Below the pieces are notes generated by a model, which was not told where the DNA came from, did no database searches, and was given only the letters and a program-made list of their open reading frames with translations. From Tridacna crocea (lineage: Eukaryota > Mollusca > Bivalvia > Cardiida > Cardiidae): a DNA stretch of 64,000 nt. Each line of letters opens with the position of its first letter. The first letter of the stretch is position 1. Location of the stretch: contig OX031070.1 of assembly GCA_943736015.1 (NCBI GenBank), forward strand, positions 39,114,173-39,178,172. The letters run 5' to 3'. The translations under genes were made by a program, and so were the position numbers. Shown piece after piece: positions 45,201 through 53,516 of this stretch.

Positions 45201-47931
45201 TTTTTTGTTTTGTCCATTACAGGCTAACTCTTTACTGAACAAAATATTTCAGGCTCATCAAATTTTAAAGTATTTTAAGACAATTTATATTATCCCAGTA
45301 TGTTTCAGTTAACCCATTAACACACAATTCCTACTTTTGATGACCCTGAGAACAAAGCCTTTAGTAAACATTGTGGGAAAAGGAGAAAATGCTGGTAACC
45401 AGCATTTTCTCCTTTTCCTACAATGTTTTCTACCCTTCACAAAACAAATTTCAATTTTTCAGTCACTTTTGTTTTGTGGTCTGCAAATGCTCCGATCTCG
45501 ACCAGTCTAAAATTTTGTCGTTTAGAAATGAGTTAACTCTTTACCACACAACAAAATTTTAGACTTGCCCAGATTGAAAGCAATATGCAGACAACAAGAG
45601 AAATATGAATGAAAAATTGAAAATTGTTTTAAAAAGGGTAGAAAACATTGTGGGAAAAGGAGAAAATACTGGTTACCAGAATTTTCCCCTTTTCCCACAA
45701 TGTTTTTAATAGGCTTCTTTCTCGGGGTTGTTAAAAGTCGGAATTGCGTGGTAATGAGTTAATTACCCCTTACCCTCCTATATAAATAAAAGGAAATTAA
45801 TAATTCGATTATAAAAACCCAACTTTTGCTAGTTAAACATTATGGCTTGGGGAATATCTCGTTATCGTACAGTGTGGATTCATGATCAGAATGCATGTTC
45901 TGTGCAGTCTGATCTTGATCTGTAATATCCGGAAAAGGTCAGTGAGTCACACTTAGCAGACTAATGCTCAATAGGAATGGCTATGAAAGGCCAGAAAACA
46001 TTGAGGGGAAAGGAGAAAATACTGGTTATCAGCATTTTCTCCTACTCCCACAATGTGTACAAAAGCTTTCAACGCTTAAGGGCATTATAGATCTGGGATA
46101 GCTTGATATATTGCTTAACCCATTACCACACAATCCCTACTTTTGACGCCCATGAGAAAGAAGCCTTTTGAAAACATCGTGGCAAAAGGAGAAAATGCTG
46201 GTAACCAGCATTTTCTTGTTTTCCCACAATGTTTTCTACCCTTCCAAAATCAAATTTCAATTTTTGATTCATATTTATTTTGTCGTCTGCAAATGCCTTC
46301 AATTTGAACGAGGCTAAGATTTGTCGTCTGGTAAAGGATTAAACGTTACTTTTTCCTGCAATTTATACAGTAAGATACATGTACATCTTAACTCAGCCTG
46401 CACAGGAAGAGAGATAAAGATATAACAGTATCCTCTAGGAAATGAACGAGGTTAACTTCAATGTATCTTCACTTACAATATGTTTACCAGCTAATTACTC
46501 TACAAACCTGTTTCATGTTTTAACAATCCTTATGAAGACTTTTGAAAACTTGTTGGGGAAAAAAGAAGAGAAAATGTTGCTCGGCCATACCTCAAATGCT
46601 AAATTTTTAAATGTTTACCAAACAACAAAATTTGAAAATGGTCCAAACTGACAGTTGACAAAACTAATGTGACTCAAAAATTGAAATTTGTTCAGGAAAG
46701 GATAGAAAACATTGAGGGAAAAAGGAGAAAATGCTGGTTACCAGCATTTTCTCCTTTTCCCACAATGTTTTCAAAAGGCTTCTTTCACAGAGTCATGAAA
46801 ACCAGGGATTGTTTGGTTTCAAAAGGTTTTCAAAAGGCTTCTTTCTAAGAGTGGTGAAAACTCGGGATTGTTTGATTAACTCTTTACCACACGAGAAAAT
46901 TTTAGACCGTTCCAAATTGACAGTATTTGGAGACGACCAAAAAAAAGAGTGACTGAAAAATTGAAATTTGGTCTGGAAAGGGTAGAAAACACTGTGGGAA
47001 AAGGAGAAAATGCTGGTTACCAGCATTTTTCTCCTTTTCCCACAGTGTTTTCAAAAGACTTCTTTATCAGGGGTGTTAAAAATCAGGATTGTGTGATAAA
47101 GAGTTAAGAATTAAGGACACTGAGGGTTAATTGACTGTATGCTGTTTAATGCTGTTTTCAACACTTATATCAATTATATCATGGTGGCCTGTGCACCTAT
47201 CCAGGCTTTCCTGGAGTTTCTTTTTAGCTGTACTTCTCACATTATTCTTCCAAAGCCACTTACTGCTTTCCCATGTGGCCACTAATTAATCAACAATGAA
47301 ATGTGCAAGAGTTTAAAAAATCGTCCCAATGACTATTGTCCTGGCATCCTTGGAAAGAAATTGGCTGAACTAGGGATTTATATAGTAACCCCCTATTCTC
47401 AAATCCCATATACTACCTACTGCACTTCTGTAATAATGCTGAGGTAGAAACTCTTTCCAAAACATAGTGGGAAAAGGAGAAAATGCTAGTAAACAGCATT
47501 TTCTCCTTTTCTCACAATGTTCTCTACCCTTTGAAAGGCAAATTTTACGTTTTGAGTTACATTCAATTTGTCGTCTGCAAACACTTTCAGTTTTGACAGG
47601 GCTAAAATAGTTTCCTGTGGTAAAGAGTCACCGAAAGTAAACAAATCTCTTCAGTTGAACAGTATTACTATTTATTAACTATTGCAGCAGATTCTTTCTG
47701 TGTGGGCACGACTAGAATTTTGTCATCGTGTAAAGAGCTATACATGCAATCTACTTACGGCTTCCGAGCATGCTTCTCGATTTCCTGTAAGCTTTTGGAT
47801 TTGTGCATCTTCTCTCGGTAGCATTTCGAGCAATAGCCCTGCCACATCTGGTTGCCATAGAAACCACATCCCGTTTTACACTTCAACTCAGACTCCTCAA
47901 CATGGAGCTTTGTGGGTTTTCTCGAAATCAT
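29726..47931 (-). CDS. RABGEF1: RABGEF1 / Rabex-5, Rab5 guanine nucleotide exchange factor
   Basis: Six exons (47759-47931, 44222-44340, 34681-34938, 33302-33529, 31756-32012, 29726-30220) join without phase error to 509 residues; human Rabex-5 has 491. Domains in order: A20 zinc finger (C18-x3-C22-x11-C34-x2-C37), a basic stretch with [10 protein letters not shown], a helical bundle (about 98-185), the VPS9 domain (about 185-355: [71 protein letters not shown]) and a C-terminal coiled coil. The Asp of ADDFLP and Tyr of GYYFTNL are the exchange-critical residues known for this family. It activates Rab5 on early endosomes with Rabaptin-5. The ubiquitin-binding MIU helix that follows the A20 finger in vertebrates is not seen. 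Introns total over 16 kb and are loaded with PH elements. Confidence 0.95.
30258..30395 (+). mobile_element. Decayed PH element
   Basis: CATTTTCTTCTTTTCCCACA and TTTGAACAACATTTGTC remain. RABGEF1 intron. Confidence 0.5.
30714..30936 (-). mobile_element. PH element inside the minisatellite
   Basis: CTCTTTACCACACAAG left, GTGTGGTAAAGAG right; flanks TTAC/TTAG are decayed TTAA. Arms CACTGTGGG/CCTACAGTG. Confidence 0.9.
31224..31390. mobile_element. 167-bp DNA element with inverted ends
   Basis: Left AGTCCGTATTCACC and CATTCTTAAGAACATTCTTT face right GAATGTTCTTAAGAACGG with ACC. CAG on both sides is a possible 3-bp duplication. A related piece is at about 22570-22650. Confidence 0.65.
31414..31667 (-). 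mobile_element. tRNA-derived SINE inside the first SINE
   Basis: Flanked by CCGATATGCTA (31403-31413) and CCGATTTGCTA (31668-31678), an 11-bp target duplication with one change. B box on - strand is GAGTTCAATACC. Confidence 0.82.
31756..32012 (-). CDS. RABGEF1: RABGEF1 exon, VPS9 core
   Basis: Acceptor TGCTTCTTCAG, donor GTAAGA. Holds [38 protein letters not shown] and GYYFTNL. The donor sequence AACCTTGTAAGAT recurs in the minisatellite downstream. Confidence 0.96.
32047..32263 (-). mobile_element. PH element, decayed ends
   Basis: CCCTTTACCACACTAC left; hairpin AAGGAGACAATGCTAGTGAC is imperfect; right end GTCTCATGAAG. Confidence 0.7.
32271..32751 (+). mobile_element. PH element split by another repeat
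   Basis: The left part 32271-32354 stops at GCTGGTAAC; the right part GCAAATGCTTTCAATTTGG to GGTAAAGAG and TTAA resumes at 32695. Between them (32355-32694) lies a repeat with an A15 run and ACAGACAGAAGGAC. The right hairpin arm is missing. Confidence 0.65.
33302..33529 (-). CDS. RABGEF1: RABGEF1 exon, VPS9 start
   Basis: Acceptor TTGTTGTTCCAG, donor GTTGGT. Reads [20 protein letters not shown] and [23 protein letters not shown] element starts 30 bp upstream of the acceptor. Confidence 0.95.
33559..34125 (+). mobile_element. Two PH elements and a SINE tail
   Basis: 33559-33784: TTAA both sides, clean ATTGTGGG left arm. About 33810-33905: SINE tail (TTTCCTGGGAACTACACCAG). 33916-34125: TTAA both sides, partly deleted left arm (TTGTAGG, centre GGTACCCC). 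Confidence 0.85.
34185..34510 (+). mobile_element. PH element chained to a truncated PH copy
   Basis: 34185-34412 is full with left flank TTTA; its right TTAA 34409-34412 starts a second copy that stops at the hairpin centre near 34502. Confidence 0.85.
34681..34938 (-). CDS. RABGEF1: RABGEF1 exon, helical bundle
   Basis: Acceptor TTTGTATTGCAG, donor GTCAGC (weak). Reads [20 protein letters not shown], then [20 protein letters not shown]. Confidence 0.92.
34992..35165 (+). mobile_element. Decayed PH element
   Basis: CTCTTTAGCAAAACAATCCC, GAAAACACTGTGGAAAAAGG; right arm and end diverged. RABGEF1 intron. Confidence 0.6.
35179..35406. mobile_element. PH element, subfamily B
   Basis: TTAA both sides. 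Ends CCCTTTACCCCATAAGG and CTATGGAGTAAAGG; hairpin AACATTGTGACAAAAGGTG, centre GCTCGTGACGAGC. Flanks differ from subfamily A (AGGTACCATAG-type interior, CTCTAATTGACCC). Confidence 0.92.
35403..35470 (-). mobile_element. 68-bp minimal PH derivative
   Basis: TTAACTCTTTACCAAAGGC jumps straight to GGCTTCTTGCATAGGG and ends GTGTGGTAAAGGGTTAA. The whole hairpin is gone, both termini intact; left TTAA shared with the subfamily B copy. Confidence 0.88.
35489..35717 (+). mobile_element. PH element, full
   Basis: CCCATTACCACTCAATCCC left, GTGTGGTAATGAG right. Perfect CACTGTGGG/CCCACAGTG arms. Confidence 0.94.
35808..36145. mobile_element. Decayed PH copy and a PH element
   Basis: 35808-35890 (+) lost the centre. 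35912-36145 (-) has TTGA left, TTAA right; hairpin with TTTTACCACAATG. Confidence 0.75.
36146..37297. other. Long PH-free stretch in a RABGEF1 intron
   Basis: About 36640-36770 repeats TTTCAGTCTCCAAAAAGA-like units. 36785-37040 is more GC-balanced and carries a 74-codon open frame but matches nothing I know. No exon of RABGEF1 fits here. Confidence 0.4.
37298..38384 (+). mobile_element. Five PH copies, mostly decayed
   Basis: 37298-37527 (left TTTA, right GTAA), 37696-37918 (TTAA left, GTAA right), 37931-38085, 38098-38308 and 38325-38384. Hairpins are imperfect, for example AAAAAATTGTGGG against TTTTCTCTCAATG at 37750-37806. Confidence 0.72.
38385..38615 (+). mobile_element. PH element, full, first of an inverted pair
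   Basis: CCCATAACCACACAGTCCC left, ATTTGGTAAAGAA right, TTAA both sides; centre GCTGGTAACTATC is mismatched. Confidence 0.9.
38612..38840 (-). mobile_element. PH element, full, second of an inverted pair
   Basis: Shares TTAA 38612-38615 with the previous copy, opposite orientation; GTGTGGTTATGGG right end. Confidence 0.92.
39160..39461 (-). mobile_element. tRNA-derived SINE
   Basis: Head at the right: on the - strand GGTACCTCAGTCGGTATTG and GGGTTTGATTCC. Tail at the left with GTGGCCAGTGCACCTATGC. Confidence 0.72.
39467..39685. mobile_element. PH fragment and truncated PH element
   Basis: 39467-39530 (-) piece; 39533-39620 (+) starts TTAACCCATTACCACAC and stops at ATGCTGGCAACC, with only traces after. 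Confidence 0.7.
40011..40375 (+). mobile_element. PH element chained to a decayed PH copy
   Basis: 40011-40239 full, arms CACTGTGGG and CCAACAGTG; right flank CTAA, which starts the second copy (to about 40375) with arms ATTGTTGAAAGTGG and CCATTTTCCCACAATG. Confidence 0.85.
40537..41097. mobile_element. Three PH copies
   Basis: 40537-40683 (+) truncated; 40684-40883 (+) with about 30 bp missing before a perfect hairpin; 40880-41070 (-) without its first 40 bp, sharing TTAA 40880-40883. A short right-end scrap follows to 41097. Confidence 0.82.
41291..41519 (-). mobile_element. PH element, full
   Basis: CTCATTACCAAATGAC left, GTGTGGTAATGGG right; perfect ATTGTGGG arms, interior GGCTAAGCCAAATCG variant. 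Confidence 0.94.
41523..41722. mobile_element. Decayed PH pieces
   Basis: 41523-41670 (-) with CTTTTCCTACAATTTTTT; 41668-41722 (+) left-end piece. Confidence 0.5.
41724..42101. mobile_element. PH element plus a right half
   Basis: 41724-41952 (-) is full, CCCATTACCAAACAAC to GTGTGGTAATGGG, perfect CACTGTGGG/CCCACAGTG arms. 41957-42101 (+) begins inside the hairpin. Confidence 0.9.
42231..42459 (-). mobile_element. PH element, full
   Basis: CTCATTACCAAACGAC left, GTGCGGTAATGGG right, TTAA both sides; one arm change (TTTTCCCCTTTTCCC). Confidence 0.94.
42482..43183. mobile_element. Three PH copies
   Basis: 42482-42708 (+) lacks the first 6 bases; 42705-42930 (-) lost its left arm and shares the TTAA; 42973-43183 (+) has TTAA left and GTATAGAG right. 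Confidence 0.75.
43196..43800. repeat. 166-bp tandem array containing PH terminal sequence
   Basis: ATGATTTAC recurs at 43242, 43408 and 43574 (exactly 166 bp apart), with GACAATGACATTATTGCATC in each unit. Units include CTTCACTAAACAACAACATT-type sequence, like a PH left end. AACAAACTGATCAGA-type sequence occurs at both array edges. Confidence 0.88.
43838..44120 (-). mobile_element. PH element and adjoining left-end piece
   Basis: 43838-44066 full, TTAA both sides, arm AAAAGGAAAAAATG; 44066-44120 repeats a - left end without hairpin, then the RABGEF1 intron continues. Confidence 0.9.
44222..44340 (-). CDS. RABGEF1: RABGEF1 exon, basic linker
   Basis: Acceptor CTCAAAACTTCAG, donor GTAAGT. 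Reads [20 protein letters not shown] then [14 protein letters not shown]. Only this acceptor choice keeps the phase with the A20 exon. Confidence 0.88.
44457..44907 (-). mobile_element. Two PH elements head to tail
   Basis: 44457-44685 and 44682-44907 share TTAA 44682-44685. The first ends GTGTGGTACTGGG; the second ends GTGTGGTAAAGAG with flank CTAA. Both hairpins are ATTGTGGG type and nearly perfect. Confidence 0.93.
44912..45300. mobile_element. Decayed PH pieces
   Basis: 44912-44995 hairpin remnant, 45004-45192 (+) diverged copy, 45223-45300 (-) left-end piece. Confidence 0.55.
45309..45536 (+). mobile_element. PH element, full, first of an inverted pair
   Basis: CCCATTAACACACAATTCC left, GTTTAGAAATGAG right. 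Arms ATTGTGGG against CCTACAATG. Confidence 0.92.
45533..45762 (-). mobile_element. PH element, full, second of an inverted pair
   Basis: Shares TTAA 45533-45536; CTCTTTACCACACAAC left, GCGTGGTAATGAG right. Confidence 0.92.
45980..46342. mobile_element. Decayed PH piece and a full PH element
   Basis: 45980-46113 (-) remnant. 46115-46342 (+) full, CCCATTACCACACAATCCC left, GTCTGGTAAAGGA right, left arm CATCGTGGCAAAAGG. Confidence 0.88.
46500..47107. mobile_element. Three PH copies
   Basis: 46500-46590 (+) piece. 46612-46879 (-) has a roughly 60-bp duplication of its right flank (TTTTCAAAAGGCTTC twice). 46876-47107 (-) shares the TTAA, with CACTGTGGG/CCCACAGTG arms and one extra T. Confidence 0.85.
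47137..47430 (-). mobile_element. SINE, decayed head
   Basis: Tail at left with ATGGTGGCCTGTGCACC and GGCTTTCCTGG as in the SINE at 39160; head diverged. Confidence 0.55.
47430..47740 (+). mobile_element. PH element without left end, plus right-end piece
   Basis: 47430-47629 has a good hairpin (ACATAGTGGG arm) and CTGTGGTAAAGAG; 47675-47740 ends 18 bp from the RABGEF1 A20 exon donor. Confidence 0.75.
47759..47931 (-). CDS. RABGEF1: RABGEF1 first coding exon, A20 zinc finger
   Basis: ATG in context GCAACAATGA. Reads [20 protein letters not shown] then [10 protein letters not shown]. An upstream CTGATTTAG could be an acceptor for an untranslated first exon. Donor GTAAGT. Confidence 0.93.
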
Positions 47932-48018
47932 TGTTGCAACTTATTTCTAAATCAGCAAACAAGGAAAAAGAATCCTCTATAATCTTTAGCCTTTATCTGA
48001 AATGTAAAAAAGCCCTGA

Positions 48019-48248
48019 TTAACCCATTACCACACAATCCCTACTTTTGATGCCCCTGAGAAAGAAGCCTTTTGAAAACACTATGGGAAAAGGAGAAAAT
48101 GCTGGTAACCAGCATTTTCTCCTTTTCCCACAGTGTTTTTTACCCTTCTTAGAACAAATTTCTATTTTTTAGTCTCCTTTTATTTTGTCGTCTGCAAATG
48201 CTTTCAATTTGGACCAGCCTAAAATTTGTTTGTGTGGTAAAGAGTTAA
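48019..48248 (+). mobile_element. PH element, full
   Basis: About 90 bp upstream of the RABGEF1 start codon. CCCATTACCACACAATCCC left, GTGTGGTAAAGAG right; arms ACTATGGG/CCCACAGT. Confidence 0.93.
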
Positions 48249-48284
48249 ACAACGGCTTTGCAGAGCAGCACAAAGATGCCCCAA

Positions 48285-48600
48285 GCGCTTGTCAGAAATC
48301 AAGGGCAAATAACTCTAGAACATCTAAAGAGATCCAAGTGTAAAGAATCACATGCATAACTACACCTCCAAGAGACTGTTTGTGGTAAGTTTCAGGTTAT
48401 TCCAATAGAAACTGTAGAAGACAGCAAAACAATAAATTGGTTATTTCAGAATTCAAGGGCAGATGACTTTAGAATGCCAAAAGAAAATCCAAATGTAAAA
48501 AGTCACATGCACAATGACACATGATAGAGATTCACTTGTGTAAGTTTGAACTCATTCAAACGGAAACTATTGGAGGAAATACACAAGAAATTACTAACAG
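48285..48600. repeat. Tandem duplication, 154-bp period
   Basis: CAAGGGC at 48300 and 48454, each followed by a related stretch (AGATCCAAGTGTAAAG / AAATCCAAATGTAAAA) and a CACATGCA block, then ACAGACGGACAAACGAC. Confidence 0.7.
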
Positions 48601-49217
48601 ACGGACAAACGACCTGGACCATGACATGAAACGAGCATTCAGACGTATAAAAAAGAGTACCGCATGTCAGTACTAGTAATTGGCTGCACTTGCATTCAGA
48701 TATAGCCCGATCTTCAGTGATATTTTAAGTTGAAAAAGGGACATGATTGTGTCAAAGACATTTTGAAGGTGAGCTCTTGCTGCAAAGGTTCCCCCTCGGC
48801 AGTTAAATGTAGTCTATGTTTGAAGTAAAGATCTTCAGTAATGTTAAGTGATATTGTAAAATGACAAAAGTTTTTGCACTCGGGCAATGGCAGGGCTACG
48901 ACAATCCGTCATGTTTTCTTTTAAAACGCAGGGCAAAACTAGTCTTCTGTAGGTCTTCATTTATCACAATTATCATCCCTTATTTTCAAAATTTGGTTAT
49001 CTTTGTAATCATTTGTGATAAGCATTGACTGGTGATGTCATAATGAAAGTGAAACGGGGTATATTCATGGAAATCATCACAGAAGCATGTTTGGATTTGC
49101 ATATTCTGATCTACAATTCCATTAAATTTCATAATATGATATAAAGAATCTGACATTTGTTGGTACCGTATTTGAGATTAAATTCTGCTGTCTCTTACCA
49201 CACAGAATTGTCTAAAC
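48601..49217. other. PH-free stretch upstream of RABGEF1
   Basis: No gene or named repeat seen. Could hold regulatory sequence or an untranslated first exon of RABGEF1; nothing decides it. Confidence 0.3.
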
Positions 49218-49449
49218 TTAACCCTTTCCCAAACAGCAAATTTTGGACCAGACCAAATTAAAAGGATTTTGCAGATAACAAATTAACAGTTGCTAAGAAG
49301 ATGATTTTCTAAAAATATGATAGGTTAGAAAACATTGTAGGAAAAGGAGAAAATGCTGGTTACCAGCATTTTCTCCTTTTCCCACAATGTTTTCAAAAGG
49401 CTTCTATTCCTGACCCATAAAAACCAGGGATTGTTTGGGAAAGGGTTAA
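49218..49449 (-). mobile_element. PH element, full, subfamily A2
   Basis: CCCTTTCCCAAACAGC left and GTTTGGGAAAGGG right; TTAA both sides; ATTGTAGG arm faces CCCACAATG. Confidence 0.93.
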
Positions 49450-50313
49450 AGTATTTGAAAATTACAATTTGATTGTCCAGAGGACAATTTCAATGTGGCC
49501 AATTTTTTTTCATCTCTCACCCTTTACCACGCAATGACGACTTTTGACGACCCTGAGGTAGAAGCCTTTTAAAAACGTTGGAAAAGGAGAAAATGCTAGT
49601 AACCAACATTTTCTCCTTTTCCCACAATGTTTTATACCCTTCCCAAATCAAATATTGAATCTTAAGTAATATTTATTTTGAAGCCTGTAGAAAACATTGT
49701 GGGAAATGGAGAAAATGCTGGCATCCAGCATTTTCTCCTTTTTCCAAAATGTTTTCTACCCTATCCAAGTCAGAGATCATAAAATTACCAAGGTTTAATT
49801 TGTTGTCTGCAGATGCTTTGATTTTGGTCCCGTCCAAAGATTTGCTGTTTGGAGTTAACCCATTACCACTCAATCCCTACTTTTGACGCCCCCGAGAAAG
49901 AAGCCTTTTGAAAACACTGTGGGAAATGGAGAAAATGCTGGTAACCAGCATTTTCTCCTTTTCCCACAGTGTTTTCTACCCTTCCCAGAACAAATTTCAA
50001 TTTTTCAGTCACCTTTATTTTGTCGTCTGCAAATGCTTTCAATTTGGACCAGTCTAAAATTTACTCGTGTGGTAAAGAGTTAATTCTTTACCACACAATC
50101 CCGACTTTTAATGACTTTGAAAAAAAAAAAAAGCTTTTTGAAAATATTTTGGGAAAAGGAGAAAATGCCGGTAACCAGCGTTTTCCCCTTTTCCCACAAT
50201 GTTTCCTAGCATTCCCAAATCAAATTTCAATTTTTTAGTCACATTTATTTTTTTGCCTGCAAATGCTTTCAATCTGGACAAATCCAAAAATTTATCATTT
50301 CACAAAGAGTTAC
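49450..50313 (+). mobile_element. Chain of four PH elements
   Basis: About 49516-49680 and 49681-49858 are two joined copies, the second lacking a left end; 49855-50083 and 50080-50313 follow head to tail, sharing TTAA at 49855 and 50080. The third has perfect CACTGTGGG/CCCACAGTG arms. Confidence 0.9.
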
Positions 50314-50519
50314 GGTGAGTTATCTTGTAAAATCTCAAAGATACATACTGGTACAAGAAGTAAGTTACTATGATATCCTGAAAAAATCCTGTATCAATCA
50401 CATCAATTCAAGAAAATACAGAAATCCTGAATACATGTAGGTACAGTTACAGTTGTCAATAGGCTGAGATACTGTAATCATAGTACAAGGCATATGACAA
50501 CAAACGTGTCTGATTATCA

Positions 50520-50841
50520 GTTAATCCTTTGCAAAACAATCCCAATTTTTGGTTACCCTGAGATAGAAGTCTTTGCTACGGTCAAAAATGGACGGATTTA
50601 AAACTGGATCCTTAACTCTTTACCACACGAGAAAATTTTAGACTGGTCCAAATTGTAAGCATTTGCAGATGACAAAATAAAGGTGACTCAAACATAGAAA
50701 TTTGTTTTGGTAAGGGTAGAAAACACTGTGGGAAAAGGAGAAAATGCTGGTTACCAGCATTTTCTCTTTTTCCCACAAGTGTTTTCAAAAGGCTTCTTTC
50801 TCAGGGGCGTCAACAGTAGGGATCGTGTGGTAATGGGTTAA
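50520..50841. mobile_element. PH left-end piece and a full PH element
   Basis: 50520-50585 (+) piece; 50612-50841 (-) full, CTCTTTACCACACGAG to GTGTGGTAATGGG, one extra base in the right arm (CACAAGTG). Confidence 0.9.
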
Positions 50842-51051
50842 GGAATTAAAACCGTATCGACCTGGTTCAACACATATAAACCCAAACCGTTACCACTGTC
50901 AATTCCGAATGGATTCAGGGGACTACAACATGGCAGAGAAAAAGTTTTGGTAATGTTCAAAGTTTTTGCATGAATTTTGATTCTGTGTTGATATCCGTAT
51001 TGACCCGGTTTGAACCACATTGACTCGCATCAACCTGCTTCAACTTGCAGC

Positions 51052-51417
51052 TTAAAACTTTTGCAGACAACAAATTAAAAGTGACTGAAAATTTGAAATT
51101 TGTTTTGTGAAAAGCAGATGCTGGTTACCAGCATTTTCTCCTTTTCCCACAATGTCTTCTAAAGGCTTCTTTCTCAAGGTCATCAAAAGTAGGAATTGTG
51201 AGGTAAAGGGTTAACAGCGTTTGTTTACTCTCTAGCTGTAACGGTGCATCTTTAAATTTTGCTCAAATGATGGAATTCGCAATCAATTCAGCAGAAAACA
51301 GTGTGGGAAGTGGAGAAAATGTTGGTTACCAGCATTTTCTCCACTTCCCATAATGTTTTCAAAATCTCTCTTTCTCTCAAGGTCATTGTAACACAGGATT
51401 GTGTGGTAAAGGGTTAA
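51052..51417 (-). mobile_element. Arm-deleted PH copy and a compensated PH copy
   Basis: 51052-51214 lost the left arm. About 51240-51417 keeps a hairpin in which GGAAGTGGAG faces CTCCACTTCC, a paired change from AAAAGG/CCTTTT. Confidence 0.82.
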
Positions 51418-51543
51418 TTGAGAGACACTCAATAACAATAGGATTCACCAACAATACATTGTTAATATTGTTCATGTACAAGACTGAGCCAATTATCAAT
51501 ATTGCGCAGACCTTGTTATCTGACCCATCTTCCTAAGTGCTAT

Positions 51544-52205
51544 ATAACCCTTTCTCTAAACAATCTTGTCCTGTAAATAACTACCCTGAAAAAAGAAGCT
51601 TTACAAAAACATTGCATGAAAAAAAGAAAAATAAAATGCAGGTAACCAGCATTTTCTACTGTTCCCATAATGTCTTCTACTTTCACAGACATGATTTTCC
51701 TACTATTAGCCATAATGTACTTGTTGATTTTAATTGTCACCCAAGGGTTGAATTTCTGAAGAATGAACTCTTACCTAATTATAGACGACACAAAAAGCTT
51801 TTGTTGACAGTGCAGATCAAGATCAGACTGCACAGAATGTGAGGTCTGATCTCTAATCTACACATTTAAGTACTTTATTCTATATTATGACTAAAGTGGT
51901 TCTCCATCTTGCAGCAGAAGTATATACGGCACTTTTGAAAAAAATGAGGTTTCTTTGTTTAAAGAATTAACAAAATAATAGTAAATGGATAGTCCAGTTT
52001 TGCAGATGGGTAACTTGGAGCAACAGGAAACTTTATTCATGCAATTATAATACGTGAATAAGAAAATCCTAAGCTAGTGACCAGAATTTTCTTCCTTTTC
52101 CATGTTTTAAATCCATACAAAGAGAAAATTCAACAGTTTGAGTCATATTTTGTTAATTGGCTATACATGTCCTAAATTTAGACAAGTGCACATATTTGTC
52201 AATTG
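51544..52205 (+). mobile_element. Decayed PH copies
   Basis: 51544-51745 and 52068-52205, both diverged; between them a 'gatcagactgcacag' hairpin at 51810-51860. Confidence 0.5.
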
Positions 52206-52364
52206 GATCCTAGCTAGGCCAATTTCTTTACAAGGATTGAAAATAGTAATTGTGACAGAATTCATTCCTCTCCAACCGCTGAACACGGTTTCCATGATGG
52301 TTATGTTGGGAGGGGAAGGCACCAGTGATCTCCAAAGGAAATTTGCAGAATACTGGTAAAGGGG

Positions 52365-52470
52365 ACTCCCGGAAAGCATGGATAGGTGCACTGGCTGCCA
52401 AGATATAAGTGAAATACTATTGAAAATGGGTGTTATACACCATGGAATTATTCATTCAATTATTTGAATT
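52365..52470 (+). repeat. SINE tail
   Basis: GGAAAGCATGGATAGGTGCA and CTGGCTGCCAAGATATAAG are the reverse of the tails at 39160 and 47137. Confidence 0.55.
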
Positions 52471-52544
52471 CTGGCAAGTGGATTGGTTTGTCATTTGGCA
52501 CAGGGTTATATGGCTTGTTGAACTTCATAGCATAAAACAAAGGT

Positions 52545-53055
52545 TAATTATTTAGCACATGACAAACTTATAGTTTGGTCCAAAGTGAAAGCACTTGCAG
52601 ATACCATCTAGTTTAAATGCAGCTTAACTCTCTCCCAAACAATAATATATCTAAGGCAGACAATACAATTTAAAATGGCACAATGATGAGATTTGTATCA
52701 GAAAGTCAAGAAAACATACTGAGAAAGGGAGAAAATGCTGGTTACTAGCCTTTTTCCACAATGTTTTCAAAAGGCCTACTTCTACCGGTTGTTAAAACTT
52801 GGGATTGTGTGGTAAAAGATTAGTCCTTTATCCATAGACATCATTTTGTGGCCTGTCCGTGTTCAAGTCATTTACAATTGACAATACTGACATGAAACTA
52901 ATTACAGCTTTATTCTTTGTTTTCCTTACCTGAAAAAAAAAACTTATTTTCTCAGTGCTAACAATTAACTCTACTAAACAACACCATGTTAGACTGATCC
53001 AAAATGAAAGCATTTGCAGATGAAAAATTGAGTGTAGCTCAAACGGTGAGAATTG
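52545..53055 (-). mobile_element. PH pieces
   Basis: 52545-52620 piece, 52624-52822 with a shortened right arm, 52965-53055 left half only. Confidence 0.65.
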
Positions 53056-53059
53056 TCTC

Positions 53060-53287
53060 TTTACCCTTTCCCAAATGAAAAATTTTAGACTGTCCCAAAC
53101 TCAAAGTGTTTGCAGATGACAATTTTGATTTTGATGAGAATGGCAGAAAGTTTTCCAATAGGCTAGAAAACACTGTGGGAGAAAGAGAAATTGCTCGTTT
53201 CGAGCAATTTCTCTTTTTCCCACAGTGTTTTCTAAAGATTTGTACTGCAGACACGTAAAAACCAGGGCTTGTTTAGGAAAGAGTTAA
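53060..53287 (-). mobile_element. PH element, subfamily C, first of a chain of four
   Basis: CCCTTTCCCAAATG left (flank TTTA/TTAC), GTTTAGGAAAGAG right. Hairpin CACTGTGGGAGAAAGAG with centre GCTCGTTTCGAGC, fully pairing. Confidence 0.93.
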
Positions 53288-53516
53288 CTCATTACCAAAC
53301 AACAAAATTTTAGACTGATCCAAACTGAAGGTATTTCAAGACGACAAAATAAAAGAGTCAGACTGAAAATTTGGAATTTCCTTTAGGAAGGGAAAAAAAC
53401 ATTGTGGGAAATTGATAAAATGCTGGTTACCAGCATTTTCTTCTTTTACCACAATATTTTCAGAAGGCTTCTTTCTAAGGGTCATTTAAAGTCAGGATTG
53501 TGTGGTAAAGGGTTAA
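53284..53516 (-). mobile_element. PH element, second of a chain of four
   Basis: CTCATTACCAAACAAC left, GTGTGGTAAAGGG right; shares TTAA with both neighbours. Confidence 0.92.
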
